A DNA stretch of 64,000 nucleotides from Zoroaster sp. YZ-2022 (lineage: Eukaryota; Echinodermata; Asteroidea; Forcipulatida; Zoroasteridae): assembly GCA_029582265.1 (NCBI GenBank), contig CM055816.1, positions 20,703,843 through 20,767,842 of the forward strand. Reading direction: 5' to 3'. The translations under genes and the position numbers were made by a program. How positions within the stretch are numbered: the stretch's first letter is position 1; every line of letters begins with the position of its first letter. Of the stretch, positions 33,488-43,226 are shown in pieces. Under the pieces are notes generated by a model. That model was not told the origin of the DNA. It did not search any database and saw nothing but the letters and a program-made list of their open reading frames with translations.

Positions 33488-35102
33488 ATGAGTCAAGCAT
33501 TCGCTTTCAAACTAAATAATAATAATAATAATAATAGACATTTTGTAAAGCGCCTAATGGCAAAGCCTCCTAAGCGCATACGTGGGAAAAAGCACAGAAA
33601 AATACAATGAGAGAGAACAAGATTACAAATAAGCACATTCAAACAAATGAGTTTTTAACAGAGATTTAAAACGGTTCACAGAACTAGATTGGCGAATATG
33701 CACGGGTAGATTGTTCCATAACATTGGTGCAGCGTAAGAGAAAGACCTTTCTCCATAAAATTTGGTGGAAGCCCGTGTAGATGAAGCAAGCAATGCCTGT
33801 TGAGATGACCTCAAAGTCCGAGTAGGAGTATAACGGTGAACAAGTTCAGATAAATAAATCCGTACAGAAAATTGAGAGAACCGTTAGGAATAAAAGGATT
33901 GCGGCAAAATATCGTTATTACAAACAATCCGAGCACCATCGATGAAAATCAACTGTTGACGGTTCGTTTTCCAAATTTAGGAAAAATTACGTCATCGTTC
34001 CGGGGTCGGTTAGATTAGCTTTCAACATTACTCTCGAAGCCGCCAATGATGATACTAGAACGATCGTACATAATATAGGAAGAGCTATCGTAAAAATATC
34101 ACCATTAAAATCGAAGGAAATTAAGTGTTTAGTTTAGACGATGCCGACGTGTTCAATTGCTTCAAAGACAATTGGTTGACGAAAGGTCAACGAGAAAATC
34201 TAGCCTATCAAGGAATCGAACATTTAAACATTTCTAAATTAGAGTAGGCGCCAGTGACGGTAATGTCAGCAACAACAGCGGAAAAAGACAAAGCCGTCGC
34301 AGATACTTTTAAAAACAGATATTGCATACCGCTAGACTTTGAACTATTGACCGATCATCAACCTTATTATCAAGCCGGATTAGGGGATAGGTGGAGTTAC
34401 GAACTCACGTTTAATAAATACGATCGAATTATTAAGAGCACGGACGATAATGCAAAATATATCATAAGTGAAATTTCTTTAGAATACCAAATCGTCACCG
34501 ATCCGAATCTCGCTCAAATGATTAGAAATCAATATAGCAACAAGTTGGCGATATTATACGAGAGAGTGTTGAGACAAAGCGTCAAACCGCTAAACAAAAA
34601 AAGATAAAACGTGGAATATAAATCTAAATACGCCCGCAAAAAGCATGAAAGGAATATTGTTTTTATTCAAAGATCCCAGCAAAAGAATCTTTTAAATTTT
34701 ATAATCCATAAATCGATAAAATTAGTATTACCGTAGAAGGAATTCCCAATCAACTCTACGCGCAAAGGGATGCGTAGGTTATCAACACTGGGAAGAAATT
34801 CAAAAATATTTCGGAGATTCGAAGAAGAATTTGCTATGCGAGTACAAAAAATATTAAATCTATCCGATGTGAAACTAGCTGATTACTACCTCGATAAATA
34901 CGGTTTGTTTTAGATATGATAAGCAGCGATGACAACAAAGTTCGCGGAAGCGGTAGACGAATACAAAACTTATCCGGAAGGAATTACCATTCAACTGGAA
35001 AAAGAGGCCGAAGCCGAGGGTGCGTTATACTGTTACACTTTTATCATCATGGACGCTCAACTCAATATCGAAAATGGACGATTTCGTAGCGTGAATTATT
35101 AG
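33488..35102 (+). pseudogene. Polinton major capsid protein (double jelly-roll type), interrupted
   Basis: Start ATG 33,488 (MSQAFAFKLN), then a CR1 3' fragment (about 33,517-33,880) intrudes. The body resumes near 33,900: LLTVRFPNLGKN, VPGSVRLAFNITLEA, GRAIVKNITIKIEG, and the best-preserved frame 34,254-34,607 (YYQAGLGDRWSYELTFNKYD, MIRNQYSNKLAILYERVL). Later fragments include a GSGRRIQNLS segment and an MDAQLNIENGRFRSVNY end with stop at 35,102. In-frame stops lie near 34,118 and 34,243, and frame changes near 34,610, 34,700, 34,770 and 34,920. By family this protein would form the capsid shell; this copy cannot make it. Confidence 0.85.
33517..33880 (-). mobile_element. CR1-like LINE 3' fragment inside the capsid gene
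   Basis: On the minus strand it encodes the C-terminal signature of CR1/L2-type RT proteins (GERSFSYAAPMLWNNLPVHI, then RFKSLLKTHLFECAYL), followed by a 3' end with (ATT)n, seen as (AAT)n at 33,517-33,535. It is 5'-truncated at about 33,875-33,885. It belongs to a different insertion from the CR1 at 17.7-20.3 kb. Confidence 0.8.
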
Positions 35103-35156
35103 GTTGTACTAGCAAAGCTCGAGCGAAAACATGTTGACTAATATTAAAAAACAAAC

Positions 35157-35771
35157 ATGTTTCCTAAATATCCACACGCCGCGTTGATTTGCGGACAAAC
35201 AGGATGCGGAAAAACTGAATTTATATTAAATCTATTGCAAAAAGAATATCGTAAATATTTTGAATACATCGTACTATTATGTCCGACCGTCGCGGAAAAT
35301 CTCACTTATCAAAAAAGAAATTACATTTCGAACGACGAGCGAGTGTTCGTCGACCATCTGAACGATTTATCGTTAAAACAAAGCGATATAAATTTATCAC
35401 GACGTCTTCAAAAACGACGAGACATTGTTTATCGTCGACGACTGCAGTAAAGCTTTAAACTATAGAAAATACGACGAGAATAATAAATGTATGATCAGTC
35501 TGTTGGCTAATAGCGGCAGACACTCTAATCACAGTTGTTGGATTCCTTCGCAAAAATACAACAGCATGTTGAAAGGTTTTAGAGAGCAACTAAAGTGGGT
35601 GTGTTTATTTTATTGCAAAGATAGAGACTCGTTCGAAAAATTGTCTGAGAGAAAACGACGTCATACCCTCTCGAGTTGAGAATAGAAATGCGCGAAAAAC
35701 TAAAATCGACCAAACATTGCAAGTTGTTATTAAAAACGGATCAACCGACCGATTATGCGATACTTGATTAA
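35157..35771 (+). pseudogene. Polinton DNA-packaging ATPase (FtsK/HerA, A32-type)
   Basis: ATG 35,157. Walker A GQTGCGKT is at residues 13-20 (35,193-35,216); a Walker B-like FIVDDCS lies near 35,428-35,448 in a second frame, and then SGRHSNHSCW and FYCKDRDSFEKL. Two frame changes (about 35,400 and 35,665) break the reading, and the last piece ends at a TAA at 35,769-35,771. About 205 codons overall, the usual size for this family. By family it pumps the genome into the capsid. It follows the capsid gene by about 55 bp. Confidence 0.85.
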
Positions 35772-35774
35772 AAT

Positions 35775-36118
35775 CGTGGGGTAGTAGATAGGTAACTTGT
35801 AGGTAACCTGTCTAGGTAGTAGTAGGTAACTTGTATAGGTCGTAGTAGGTAACTGTATGGTCGTAGTAGTAATTTTAGGTAATCTGTAGGTAACTTGTAG
35901 GTAACCTGTATAGAGTCGTAGTAGTAATTTTAGGTAATCTGTAGGTAATCTGTAGGTAATCTGTAGGTAACCTGTATGGGTCGTATATAGTAGGTTACCT
36001 GTAGGTAATCTGTAGGTAACCTGTATAGGTCGTAATGGGTTACATGTAGGTAATTTGTAGGTAACCTGTATAGGTCGTAGTAGGTAACCTGTATAGGTCG
36101 TAGTAGGTAACCGACTAG
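35775..36118. repeat. Minisatellite between ATPase and 216-aa gene
   Basis: Irregular tandem units of GTAGGTAACCTGTATAGGTC, GTAGTAGGTAAC and AGGTAATCTGTAGGTAA. Unit length varies (about 12-35 bp). No such array was seen elsewhere in the window, so it looks like a local expansion inside the element. Confidence 0.9.
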
Positions 36119-36143
36119 ATTATAATAAAATTTATATATAAAT

Positions 36144-36794
36144 ATGCTCGTCGAATATTTAGTTGGATTTTGCATATTTTCAAACTGTTGCACGCTAGGT
36201 GGAGTTGTATTTTTATTTTCTAAATATTCGCGCGTTAACGATGAAATTATAAAACCGATGACTAAAGCTAAACAAATTTTAAATAAATATAAAAAAACTT
36301 ATATAATAATGGAAGAAGTTGCAAACATTTTAAACGAAGAGAGCGAACGAGCGAGTTGCGTTGAATTACAGTCGTTGGCTTTGGTCTCTAGCCAACATAT
36401 AGATCGACTCCTCGCTGTCGTAGCCTCAGGAAACTCGAAAAAATATTTCGGTAAAGAGTATAGTATTAGCGACATTGAAGCTTTAAATTCAATCGATCAA
36501 GAAAAATTATACGTAAGATACGAGGAGGCTAGACTCGGTGGTGAAATGTTATCTTCGTTCGGCTCATCGATCATAAATCTTTACGCTAAAGCGCTAAACT
36601 CGGGTTTAAACATGACCGATGTAATGGGACACAAATTTACGATCGAGAACGAAGATGAATTAATCGCGGATTTAGAAAAAGACCCGCTTATTAAGACCGC
36701 TGTTTCTAGCGCATTATGTGAAATATACTACAAGTACGAAATATTATTAGCACCAATCGCAGCGACGTTAATTTCGGCGAAACATTTTAAATGA
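36144..36794 (+). CDS. Intact 216-aa Polinton protein, unidentified
   Basis: The longest undamaged frame in the element. An N-terminal hydrophobic segment (about residues 3-27: EYLVGFCIFSNCCTLGGVVF) suggests a membrane anchor or signal. Then comes a helical, charged body with KQILNKYKKTYIIMEEVANI, SSQHIDRLLAVVASG and GLNMTDVMGHKFTIENEDEL, ending near a second hydrophobic patch (EILLAPIAATLISAKHF). No catalytic motif is evident and I do not recognise the family. It sits between the minisatellite and the Lys-rich gene, on the same strand as capsid and ATPase. Its intactness contrasts with its neighbours. Confidence 0.75.
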   Translation: MLVEYLVGFCIFSNCCTLGGVVFLFSKYSRVNDEIIKPMTKAKQILNKYKKTYIIMEEVANILNEESERASCVELQSLALVSSQHIDRLLAVVASGNSKKYFGKEYSISDIEALNSIDQEKLYVRYEEARLGGEMLSSFGSSIINLYAKALNSGLNMTDVMGHKFTIENEDELIADLEKDPLIKTAVSSALCEIYYKYEILLAPIAATLISAKHFK

Positions 36795-36801
36795 AAAGAT
36801 T

Positions 36802-36818
36802 ATTGTTTAATTTATAAA
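36802..36818 (+). promoter_or_regulatory. Weaker copy of the candidate promoter motif
   Basis: ATTGTTTAATTTATAAA, four bases before ATG 36,823. It matches the ATTGTYTA...TATAAA pattern seen at the capsid and 82-aa genes. Confidence 0.45.
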
Positions 36819-36822
36819 GACG

Positions 36823-37295
36823 ATGGAACCAGAGAAGCGAGCGGAGCAAGAGAAAACAAACAGTCAACAATTAACGACAGAGGATCAAAAGACATCGATA
36901 GCGTCGATGCCAGCAACGGTCACAAAAACACCGACTAAAATAAAAAATCCAAACAGAGTTGCAGCCGGTAAAAGACTCGCGGAACTTAATAAAAAGAAAA
37001 AACAAAATTTTATATTGTCTATAAATTTTATATTGTCTATAAAAACGTTAAAACAAACGTTACTAATGAAACTGTACAGTCACAAAAAGAAAACGACAAT
37101 AAATCGAGTTACACGCTGTACTATGGTTTAGGATTAATAGGTTTACTAGGTTTTGCTTATTACCTAGTAAACTCCAATCAAAAAACTGTAACAAGTATTG
37201 AACAACCGTCGCCAGTTAAAAAAATTGTTGAACAACCATCGCCAATAAAAGTTGATTCGATTAAAAAAGAAGTTAATGTTTTTGAAATGGAATAA
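36823..37295 (+). pseudogene. Lys-rich Polinton protein with C-terminal membrane segment
   Basis: The first frame (ATG 36,823) is Lys/Thr/Gln-rich and contains IKNPNRVAAGKRLAELNKKK, a basic DNA-binding-like stretch. After a frame change between about 37,045 and 37,090 the second part has a hydrophobic segment (YYGLGLIGLLGFAYYLVN), then two EQPSP repeats and a stop at 37,293-37,295. A basic virion-core or membrane protein is plausible. Two further copies of ATTGTCTATAAA lie inside it (37,014-37,045). Confidence 0.6.
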
Positions 37296-37302
37296 AAAAA
37301 AT

Positions 37303-37321
37303 ATTGTCTATACTATAAAAT
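37303..37321 (+). promoter_or_regulatory. Candidate Polinton promoter motif before the 82-aa gene
   Basis: ATTGTCTATACTATAAAAT immediately precedes ATG 37,322, with an A-rich run upstream. It differs at one base from the capsid motif at 33,469-33,487. Confidence 0.6.
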
Positions 37322-37570
37322 ATGTCTTCAACAACGCCAATGATAGATACGAATGGAATCGTCAATTCAGCTTATCACGGAGCGGTCGTAGGAATTATAA
37401 CTATTTTATATAGCATGGGACTAAAAAAAGTATTTAAATTAAATCCAGCAGATTTGGGAAAGCTAGATGTAAACGACACGCTTAAACTCAGTGGAACGGT
37501 CGGAGCGGTTCTAATGACTCAAACGTGGTTAGTTCAACAACAAATTTTACCAACTAAAATTATGCCATAA
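37322..37570 (+). CDS. Intact 82-aa Polinton membrane protein
   Basis: Undamaged frame with two hydrophobic segments (AYHGAVVGIITILYSMGL and SGTVGAVLMTQTWLVQQQ) around a short charged loop (FKLNPADLGKLDVND). Small two-pass hydrophobic proteins of this size are common next to the capsid genes of Polintons. It starts right at the promoter-like motif and is followed after 58 bp by integrase. Confidence 0.7.
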   Translation: MSSTTPMIDTNGIVNSAYHGAVVGIITILYSMGLKKVFKLNPADLGKLDVNDTLKLSGTVGAVLMTQTWLVQQQILPTKIMP

Positions 37571-37628
37571 ACTCCTTAAACTATAATAAATAATGAATAA
37601 GCAAATATTAATATTTATTAAATATTAA

Positions 37629-38610
37629 ATGGATAAACGCACGAGACAAAAACTAGAAAACGCTTATTATAGTCCGAAAGGATACTACAAAGGTCAATCA
37701 GCGATCGATAAATTAGCTCGAGAAAGCCAAGTATCTAAAAGTATAGCTAAACAATGGTTAAAAAAGCAAGCGCTATGGCAAATTTATTTACCTTATCCTA
37801 AATACATTCCTAGACCGACCAGTTCAAACTCGAATCTTGAAAAACCAAACGAGGTTCATCAAGCCGATTTATTGTTTCTTCCTCACGATACGATTAATAA
37901 AAAGTTTACAAGTACGCGTTAACCATTAGCGATGAAGCTAGCAGGTACAAGAAGCGGAATCCTTAATCGATAAAATCGCGGCGCGAGTAGCGACGCTTTC
38001 GAAAAAATTATAAACGTTCTTTGTTAATTTGGCCAATTTTTTAAAGTCGATCCTTTAAAGTTAATACGTTAATGAGTAAAAATAACGTAAAAATACAAAG
38101 AAGTGAAGCTGGTAACCACAGAGCGCAAGGTATAGTAGAATGATTCAACAGAACTTTAGCCGAAAGATTATTTTCTCATCAATACTCGCGAGAAATCGTA
38201 ATGGATACGAGATCGAGAGAATGGGTAAAAAGATTACCGCTAGTCGTAAAAGCATTAAATAATGAAACGACGAAACTTATAAACTTAAAACCTAAAGATG
38301 CGATTAAACAATAATTCGTCGAGCAAAATCCAGCCTGACCAGCTATTAGAAAGAATGAAAAAAGAATCGCTTTAAACGCATTAGTTAGATATTTATACGC
38401 ACCGGTGAGGCTGAAAACGATACGAGACGTCGCGCGACTGACCCTATATGGAGTACCGGTATTAAAACTTATAGCATTAGTAAAACTATGAAAGCTCAAA
38501 ATCAACCTATATTATATTATTTAGAATCGGGACCCGCTCGTAGTTTTGTGAGAGAAGAATTACAAATCGTACCGCGAGATACAGAAAATCCACCTAAAAA
38601 TAAAACTTAG
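37629..38610 (+). pseudogene. Polinton integrase (retroviral type)
   Basis: The N-terminal part (37,629-37,922) has a helix-turn-helix-like basic stretch (SVSKSIAKQWLKKQ-type context) and NEVHQADLLFLPHD, where the Asp is the likely first catalytic acidic residue. Later fragments (ALTISDEASRYKEAE; NNVKIQRSEAGNHRAQGIVE; FNRTLAERLFSHQYS) match the core and its third acidic residue. Stops and frame changes occur near 37,915, 38,010, 38,140 and 38,312, so it is inactive as written. It ends with a TAG at 38,608-38,610. It faces the polymerase gene tail to tail. Confidence 0.85.
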
Positions 38611-38845
38611 GTAATTGCTGAAATCTTATAATGACCGTAAGCTAAAGTGCGTATTCCATCCTCTAAAATATATCTCTTTGTATCTAGCGGTGATAATGAT
38701 ATTTTATTTACTTGCGTTGTATATAATCTATGTTTTCATTTCTAATAAAATTCATAGAGTGATAAAGCGTATTATTTTGAGATACAACTTGTTTAAAATG
38801 CTCGTGTACAATTTTCTTTTTCAAAACTTGTTTTTTAACACCCTT
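38611..38845. other. Tail-to-tail spacer between integrase and polymerase B
   Basis: AT-rich, with one short hydrophobic plus-strand frame (38,615-38,869) that I regard as chance. This is the expected place for converging transcription terminators, but no clear signal is seen. Confidence 0.4.
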
Positions 38846-41823
38846 AGCTTTTTTTTATTTCTTTTTTAAATGATACTTTTATCGAATACATTTTATATCT
38901 TTGCGTATCGAGATCAGAAATTGAAATTCCGTCATTCTCGTTTTTAAATCCACCGATCGTTTTTTTTAATTTATTGATCGTTTGTTTATTCGATACTTGC
39001 ACTTTTATCGAATACATTTTAGATCTTAGCTCAAGAAATTCAGAAATTGAAATTGTTTCATTCTCGTCTTTCATTTTACCGATCTTTTTTTTATTCTCTT
39101 CAAAATATAAGAAATGATCTTTATCATAATTACTAAAATCGTAAAGATCTGTTTTCTAACGTGTCTTTATAAACGTCTTCTGTTTCAATCTCAGTAACAA
39201 GCTATCCGTATCCGTGTAAAGTAAATTACACTTGTCGCCGTATTTCTTTTTTAAATGATTGTAATAAATATCGTACATTAAATGTTTAGATAAATCCAGT
39301 ATGCTCATTCCTACGTATACTGGACGGTTGAGTCAAAGTTTTGTTTTATGCATGTGAAGCGTATCGTTTACTTACCATACACGTTCCTCCTCTAGTACCT
39401 TTTTCTATAAATAAATGCGTGTCGTAATCCGTCAACAATTCTAAAGTCACTTTAGAATGTTTAAGCAAAGCGTCCCAGCTCAATCCTGGGCTGGTATAAT
39501 AATGAACCGGATCTAACCCGTACTGTTTCATGCAAGTGGTACGAACATTTTCAAACACGTCCGCCAATAAGCAAGTATCCGTACGCACGTACAAATCGTG
39601 ATAATCTCCTAAATTTTTACATTCAAACTTGTTCCAAACGTTCTTTGCGTGCTCGTATTGTTTTTTTTAGTAATGCATTCATCGTTCAAACTACTATAAC
39701 AAGATTCTATCTGAGGAAGACGCGTTTCTTTGAAACGTTCGAAAGAGTCCATGTACTCGTAAGGATAAATACCCTTTTGTAAAGCGAGTACAACTTTTTC
39801 TCGATCGCGCTCGTACTCTTTAGTGATTGAAAAAACGTCGTTTGATTCTACGAGTTTATCTAACGAGGTGAGTAAAAACTGCAAACTATCGATAAATCGC
39901 AGTTGCCCGATTGAAAAAGAAATATACTTTTCAATATTGTTTGGAATACACGTTAGATTTCCTCTCGTTTGACTCGCGGCTTGCATAATTAGATGAGAGT
40001 CGTATCCTCGCAAATTATGAAATACGACCGGAATAAATGTTTTATAAGGTTTTAGTTTCAGTTTCAAGTTCCAACTATTGTGCGCCGCTCCTCTATATTT
40101 TCCGGTAATGTGGCAATGATCGCGTACTTGGCTAAACTTTAAGCAAAACGCGTCAAATTTCTTTTCGCACTTTTCACATTTGATCGCACCTTTTTTACAA
40201 CACTCGCTAATTTTGTAGAAAAAGTTTTCATCTATTCTCATACTTTTTTTTCGCATATCCAACACTTTTTAGCAAAGTTAAAATCTTCTACATCGTCTTT
40301 GGTCATCACCATTTTTTTAAAGGATTTCTAAAGATTGCATTGATGCATTCTACTTGTTTTTGTAATCCGTTTCAAAAATGCTCCGCGGCATCTTCTCCTC
40401 GGTATACAACAGGAGGTAAAGTTTGACCGTCACACCGAACAACTACGTATGAATAACCGCAAACAACGTGTTCTTGCAGTTTTTAGTATTAGTCGTACTC
40501 ACATCGTCAATCTTTTTAATAATACTTTCGAAGTCGGCGTATATAACAAAAGGAACTTTCATCTTTTTATGAAAATTTATAAATTTTAGCGTATCGTTTT
40601 TACCCTTTTCCGGCATGACGATCGTCGTCGGTCTGTCGTTAATCCCCTTACACATTTTTATGTGATTTTCAAGATGCGCTTCCGTTGAGTAACCCTGTAA
40701 ACATCTCACGCAAAAATGTTGACGTTCTTTATGTTTCGTTTGGTCGTAAAGTAATTTATTTATATCTTTAATCCAAACGTAGTGAGATTATTTTTTTTTA
40801 TGAATTAATAATAAATTAATACGATCTATATCCGCGGGTTGATCGCTGATTTGTAAACTATAAATAATTTTGATTCGTAACCAAAAACGTTTATCGTGAT
40901 ACAATTTTGTTTCTCTACTTTTTGTATTTGATTGATTGGAGTCGGAGTGTTGATATTGTCAAAATTAAAACCATCTTCCATCGGATAGCTGCAAGTTCTA
41001 TCTGAGTGATGTTTCGCGGGAAAAAGAGCGCTAAGCAGCGCCCAACGCAAACAATTATCGTCTTTGTTTTTTACGTTAATGCACGCTTTTTTGTTTTTTA
41101 TGTAGTCGGGTAGCTCGATATAAGAACCACCCCTCAAAGGTTGATATCTCGCGATAGTAATATTCATATCTATAATACGATCTACCACCCATCCGGAACC
41201 TTTGCGCGTCCATTTTTCTAAACGCTCTTGAATTTGTGAAAAAAACAGTATTGAATACATTTTCAATACCATCCAAATTCAATAAAACAATTTGCCTATT
41301 TTTAATAAAATTTGGTTCGGCATAATCGATAGTGCCGTCTGGTTTATTTTTATATGGTTTAAAGAAAACTTTTCGATAATCTGTGGCTTTGCCGCTTCCC
41401 AAAAAGTTTTTAAATCTTTTTCTTTGCTATGACCCATCGGCACGACCATTCTTCGTTGACGTAAATAGCTCCCGCCATCGATCGGTGGTTCGTCAAATCT
41501 CAACTCTTCTTGATCGTAAAACCTTTTAATAGCATCGATGTAGTCATGTTTTAACAACTGCCCTCTTCTCCCCACCGCCCGCCGCGTTGAGGTAGCTCAA
41601 TATTTTCAGCCGCTACGCGCTCTCTTAGTTCAGCTAAATTTAATTTATACAATGGCTTTTGTTTATGTCGTTTTATATATCTTTTTACAGCTTCGTACCA
41701 AGACCATTTATTAACTTTTTTCGTTCTACTATCTCGCGCTACAATTAACGGTCTAACATTTGCGCGCGCAAACTGCTTCAATTCCGCTGACGTCCATTTC
41801 GATAAATATTTATTGTTTTCCAT
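38846..41823 (-). pseudogene. Protein-primed DNA polymerase B (Polinton)
   Basis: About 990 codons in at least seven broken frames from ATG 41,823. Order: basic N-terminal domain (WTSAELKQFARANVRPLIVA), PLRGGSYIELPDYI and CLRWALLSALFPAKHH blocks, a C-x2-C/H-type finger before FVIYADFES (exonuclease motif, 40,524-40,541), an HNH-like DHCHITGKYRGAAHN near 40,095, VFHNLRGYDSHLI, VHYYTSPGLSWDALLK (about 39,480-39,520), the YTDTDS catalytic motif C (39,201-39,218), and a C-terminal KMYSIKV region that is duplicated. By family it replicates the element from a protein primer. It is clearly inactivated in this sequence. Confidence 0.88.
38883..39074 (-). repeat. 126-bp in-frame repeat in the polymerase C-terminus
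   Basis: CGAATACATTTTATATC at 38,883 recurs as CGAATACATTTTAGATC at 39,009 (126 bp, 42 codons). On the minus strand this gives two versions of an ISI(S)(D/E)-x-RYKMYSIKV-type tail. Confidence 0.8.
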
Positions 41824-41847
41824 CCACGTCTTTACTATTCAACTACA

Positions 41848-42060
41848 GAATATGAATTTGTTTTTTCTCATTTTTTTTTCAAATATACATATCTTTTTTT
41901 TCGTATAAAATGTTGATGTTTTTTCTCATTTTTTTCCACAAATATACATATCTTTTTTTCTAAATTTATTATGAACATTTTTATTAATTAGAGTCTCAAA
42001 TATACATATCTTTTTTCTAAATTTATTATAATAAATTAAATTTTTTTTAAAGTCGATCAC
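41848..42060. promoter_or_regulatory. AT-rich triple motif upstream of polymerase B
   Basis: CAAATATACATATCTTTTTT occurs three times, near 41,880, 41,939 and 41,997, about 58-60 bp apart, followed by CTAAATTTATTAT twice. Read toward the polymerase it is AAAAAGATATGTATATTTG, TATA-like. It could be promoter repeats or part of the terminal inverted repeat, whose left partner would lie in the gap. Confidence 0.5.
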
Positions 42061-42264
42061 GTCATCAACTTTTTAATGACGTCATCATCACCTCAATCCC
42101 CTACTACTACCAAACAAAATTTATTTAATATACAATTTTTTTTAAAGTGAGTAACCTCCACCCACCATTTTTAAAATTTCTTTTAACAGTCACGCCCACT
42201 TTTTGGGCACTTGGTCTAGAACCCCCATCTGACATACTACTACCCCATAAATCATTAGACATGT

Positions 42265-42340
42265 ATTCTAATTGGATAGTGGACATTGTGTATAATACAG
42301 TACAGGACCACCGCATGTTAAGTATTAGACTACATCTATT
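42265..42340. repeat. Solitary relic of the 74-bp minisatellite unit
   Basis: ATTGGATAGTGGACATTGTG, TATAATACAGTACAGGACC and AAGTATTAGACTACATC match the units at 3,714-4,166. Confidence 0.8.
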
Positions 42341-42418
42341 CTGAACAAGCTCACAACATATTTCGATCCTTTATGTCCAGTGATTAATTCAATTATACTT
42401 CGTTTCAAATAATGTGAT

Positions 42419-42594
42419 AAGTGGCGTAACTGTGGGGAGGCACGGGGGCACGTGCCCCCAGCCGAGGTCCGTTCCCCCGGCGCCCCCCATTCGGAATTTT
42501 GAAAAAATAGGTCCCTATTTGAGACTGCAGGATTCAAGTACTGACATGCACTGCCTAGTGCCCCCCTGAAAATTGGACCCTAGTTACGCCACTG
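42419..42594. mobile_element. hAT-type MITE
   Basis: Inverted ends AGTGGCGTAACTGTGGGG / CCTAGTTACGCCACTG enclose a G/C-run-rich centre with GGGGGCACGTGCCCCC. The flanks AATGTGAT (42,411-42,418) and CATGTGAT (42,595-42,602) match at 7 of 8 bases, an 8-bp target duplication as in hAT elements. Confidence 0.75.
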
Positions 42595-42887
42595 CATGTG
42601 ATTGACACGTTTCTGAGATAGGGAAACTAACAGGGGAAATGTTGCCAAAATGGCGATTTTAGAAATGATTTTTTCCAGTAGTCTCCGGAATTAAAACACT
42701 TCTGGATGAATAATGTGTCCATAATGTTTAGACAATACTTAATGTGAATTGTAAATGTGACATATTTTAAATGACCCTTTTTCATATAACACCAGTGATA
42801 CAAATGGTGCTATTCTTGCATAGTGTTCATATTGGTGAACTGCCTACACCACTGGTGTAGCTTTTAACTCTCCATCATTTGTACGGC

Positions 42888-42961
42888 CTGCGCATAATCG
42901 CCACTCCAGCCTCCACGGCATTCACACTGACATGTTGTATCATTGAGCACATCATTTCCAC
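42888..42961 (-). pseudogene. EGF-like pseudo-exon F
   Basis: The minus strand encodes part of an EGF module (TCQCECRGGWSGDY). The donor position reads GCCGT instead of GTRNG, and the acceptor with the first cysteine half is missing. It belongs to the cassette series F-G-H-I. Confidence 0.6.
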
Positions 42962-43133
42962 AAGTCAGGGTTGTACATTATTATTTTGTTTAAATTATAT
43001 ATGTGATTCTATTCCAGTGATATAAACGTTATATTCTTCCATGGTGTTCATATGGAGCGAACTGCCTACACCACTGGTGTTAGCTTTTAAATCTCCCAGT
43101 TTGTGCAGTCCATATCCCATAGTTTGTACATAC

Positions 43134-43226
43134 CTGCGCATGAATCGCCGCTCCAGCCTCCATGACATTCACACTGACATGTCTGACCATCGAGCACACC
43201 ATCATTCTCACAGGATAGCTCACACT
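43134..43226 (-). CDS. EGF-like domain exon G (minus-strand gene)
   Basis: A 93-nt phase 1-1 exon; donor GTATG (43,129-43,133), acceptor TTCCAG (from 43,227). It encodes ELSCENDGVLDGQTCQCECH then GGWSGDSC. The downstream intron is shared with exons F, H and I (for example CCATGGTGTTCAT and ACTGCCTACACCACT on the plus strand). Confidence 0.85.

Larger units (their letters stand above)
27733..42120. mobile_element. Polinton/Maverick (adintovirus-like) element, decayed and nested
   Basis: Hallmark set in one block: double-jelly-roll-type capsid gene, FtsK/HerA-type packaging ATPase, retroviral-type integrase and protein-primed DNA polymerase B, plus small membrane proteins. Plus-strand genes occupy 33.5-38.6 kb, polymerase B faces them from 41.8 kb, and minus-strand virion-type genes lie at 28.2-33.4 kb. 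A Penelope-like element and a CR1 fragment have inserted into it. Terminal inverted repeats were not found: the left one is presumably in the gap, and the right edge (about 42.1 kb) is an estimate. Most genes have frameshifts and stops. Confidence 0.9.

Noticed and set aside
35930..36193. Tyr/Leu/Pro-rich minus-strand frame over the Polinton minisatellite
   Set aside because: Generated by the repeat; not conserved coding sequence.
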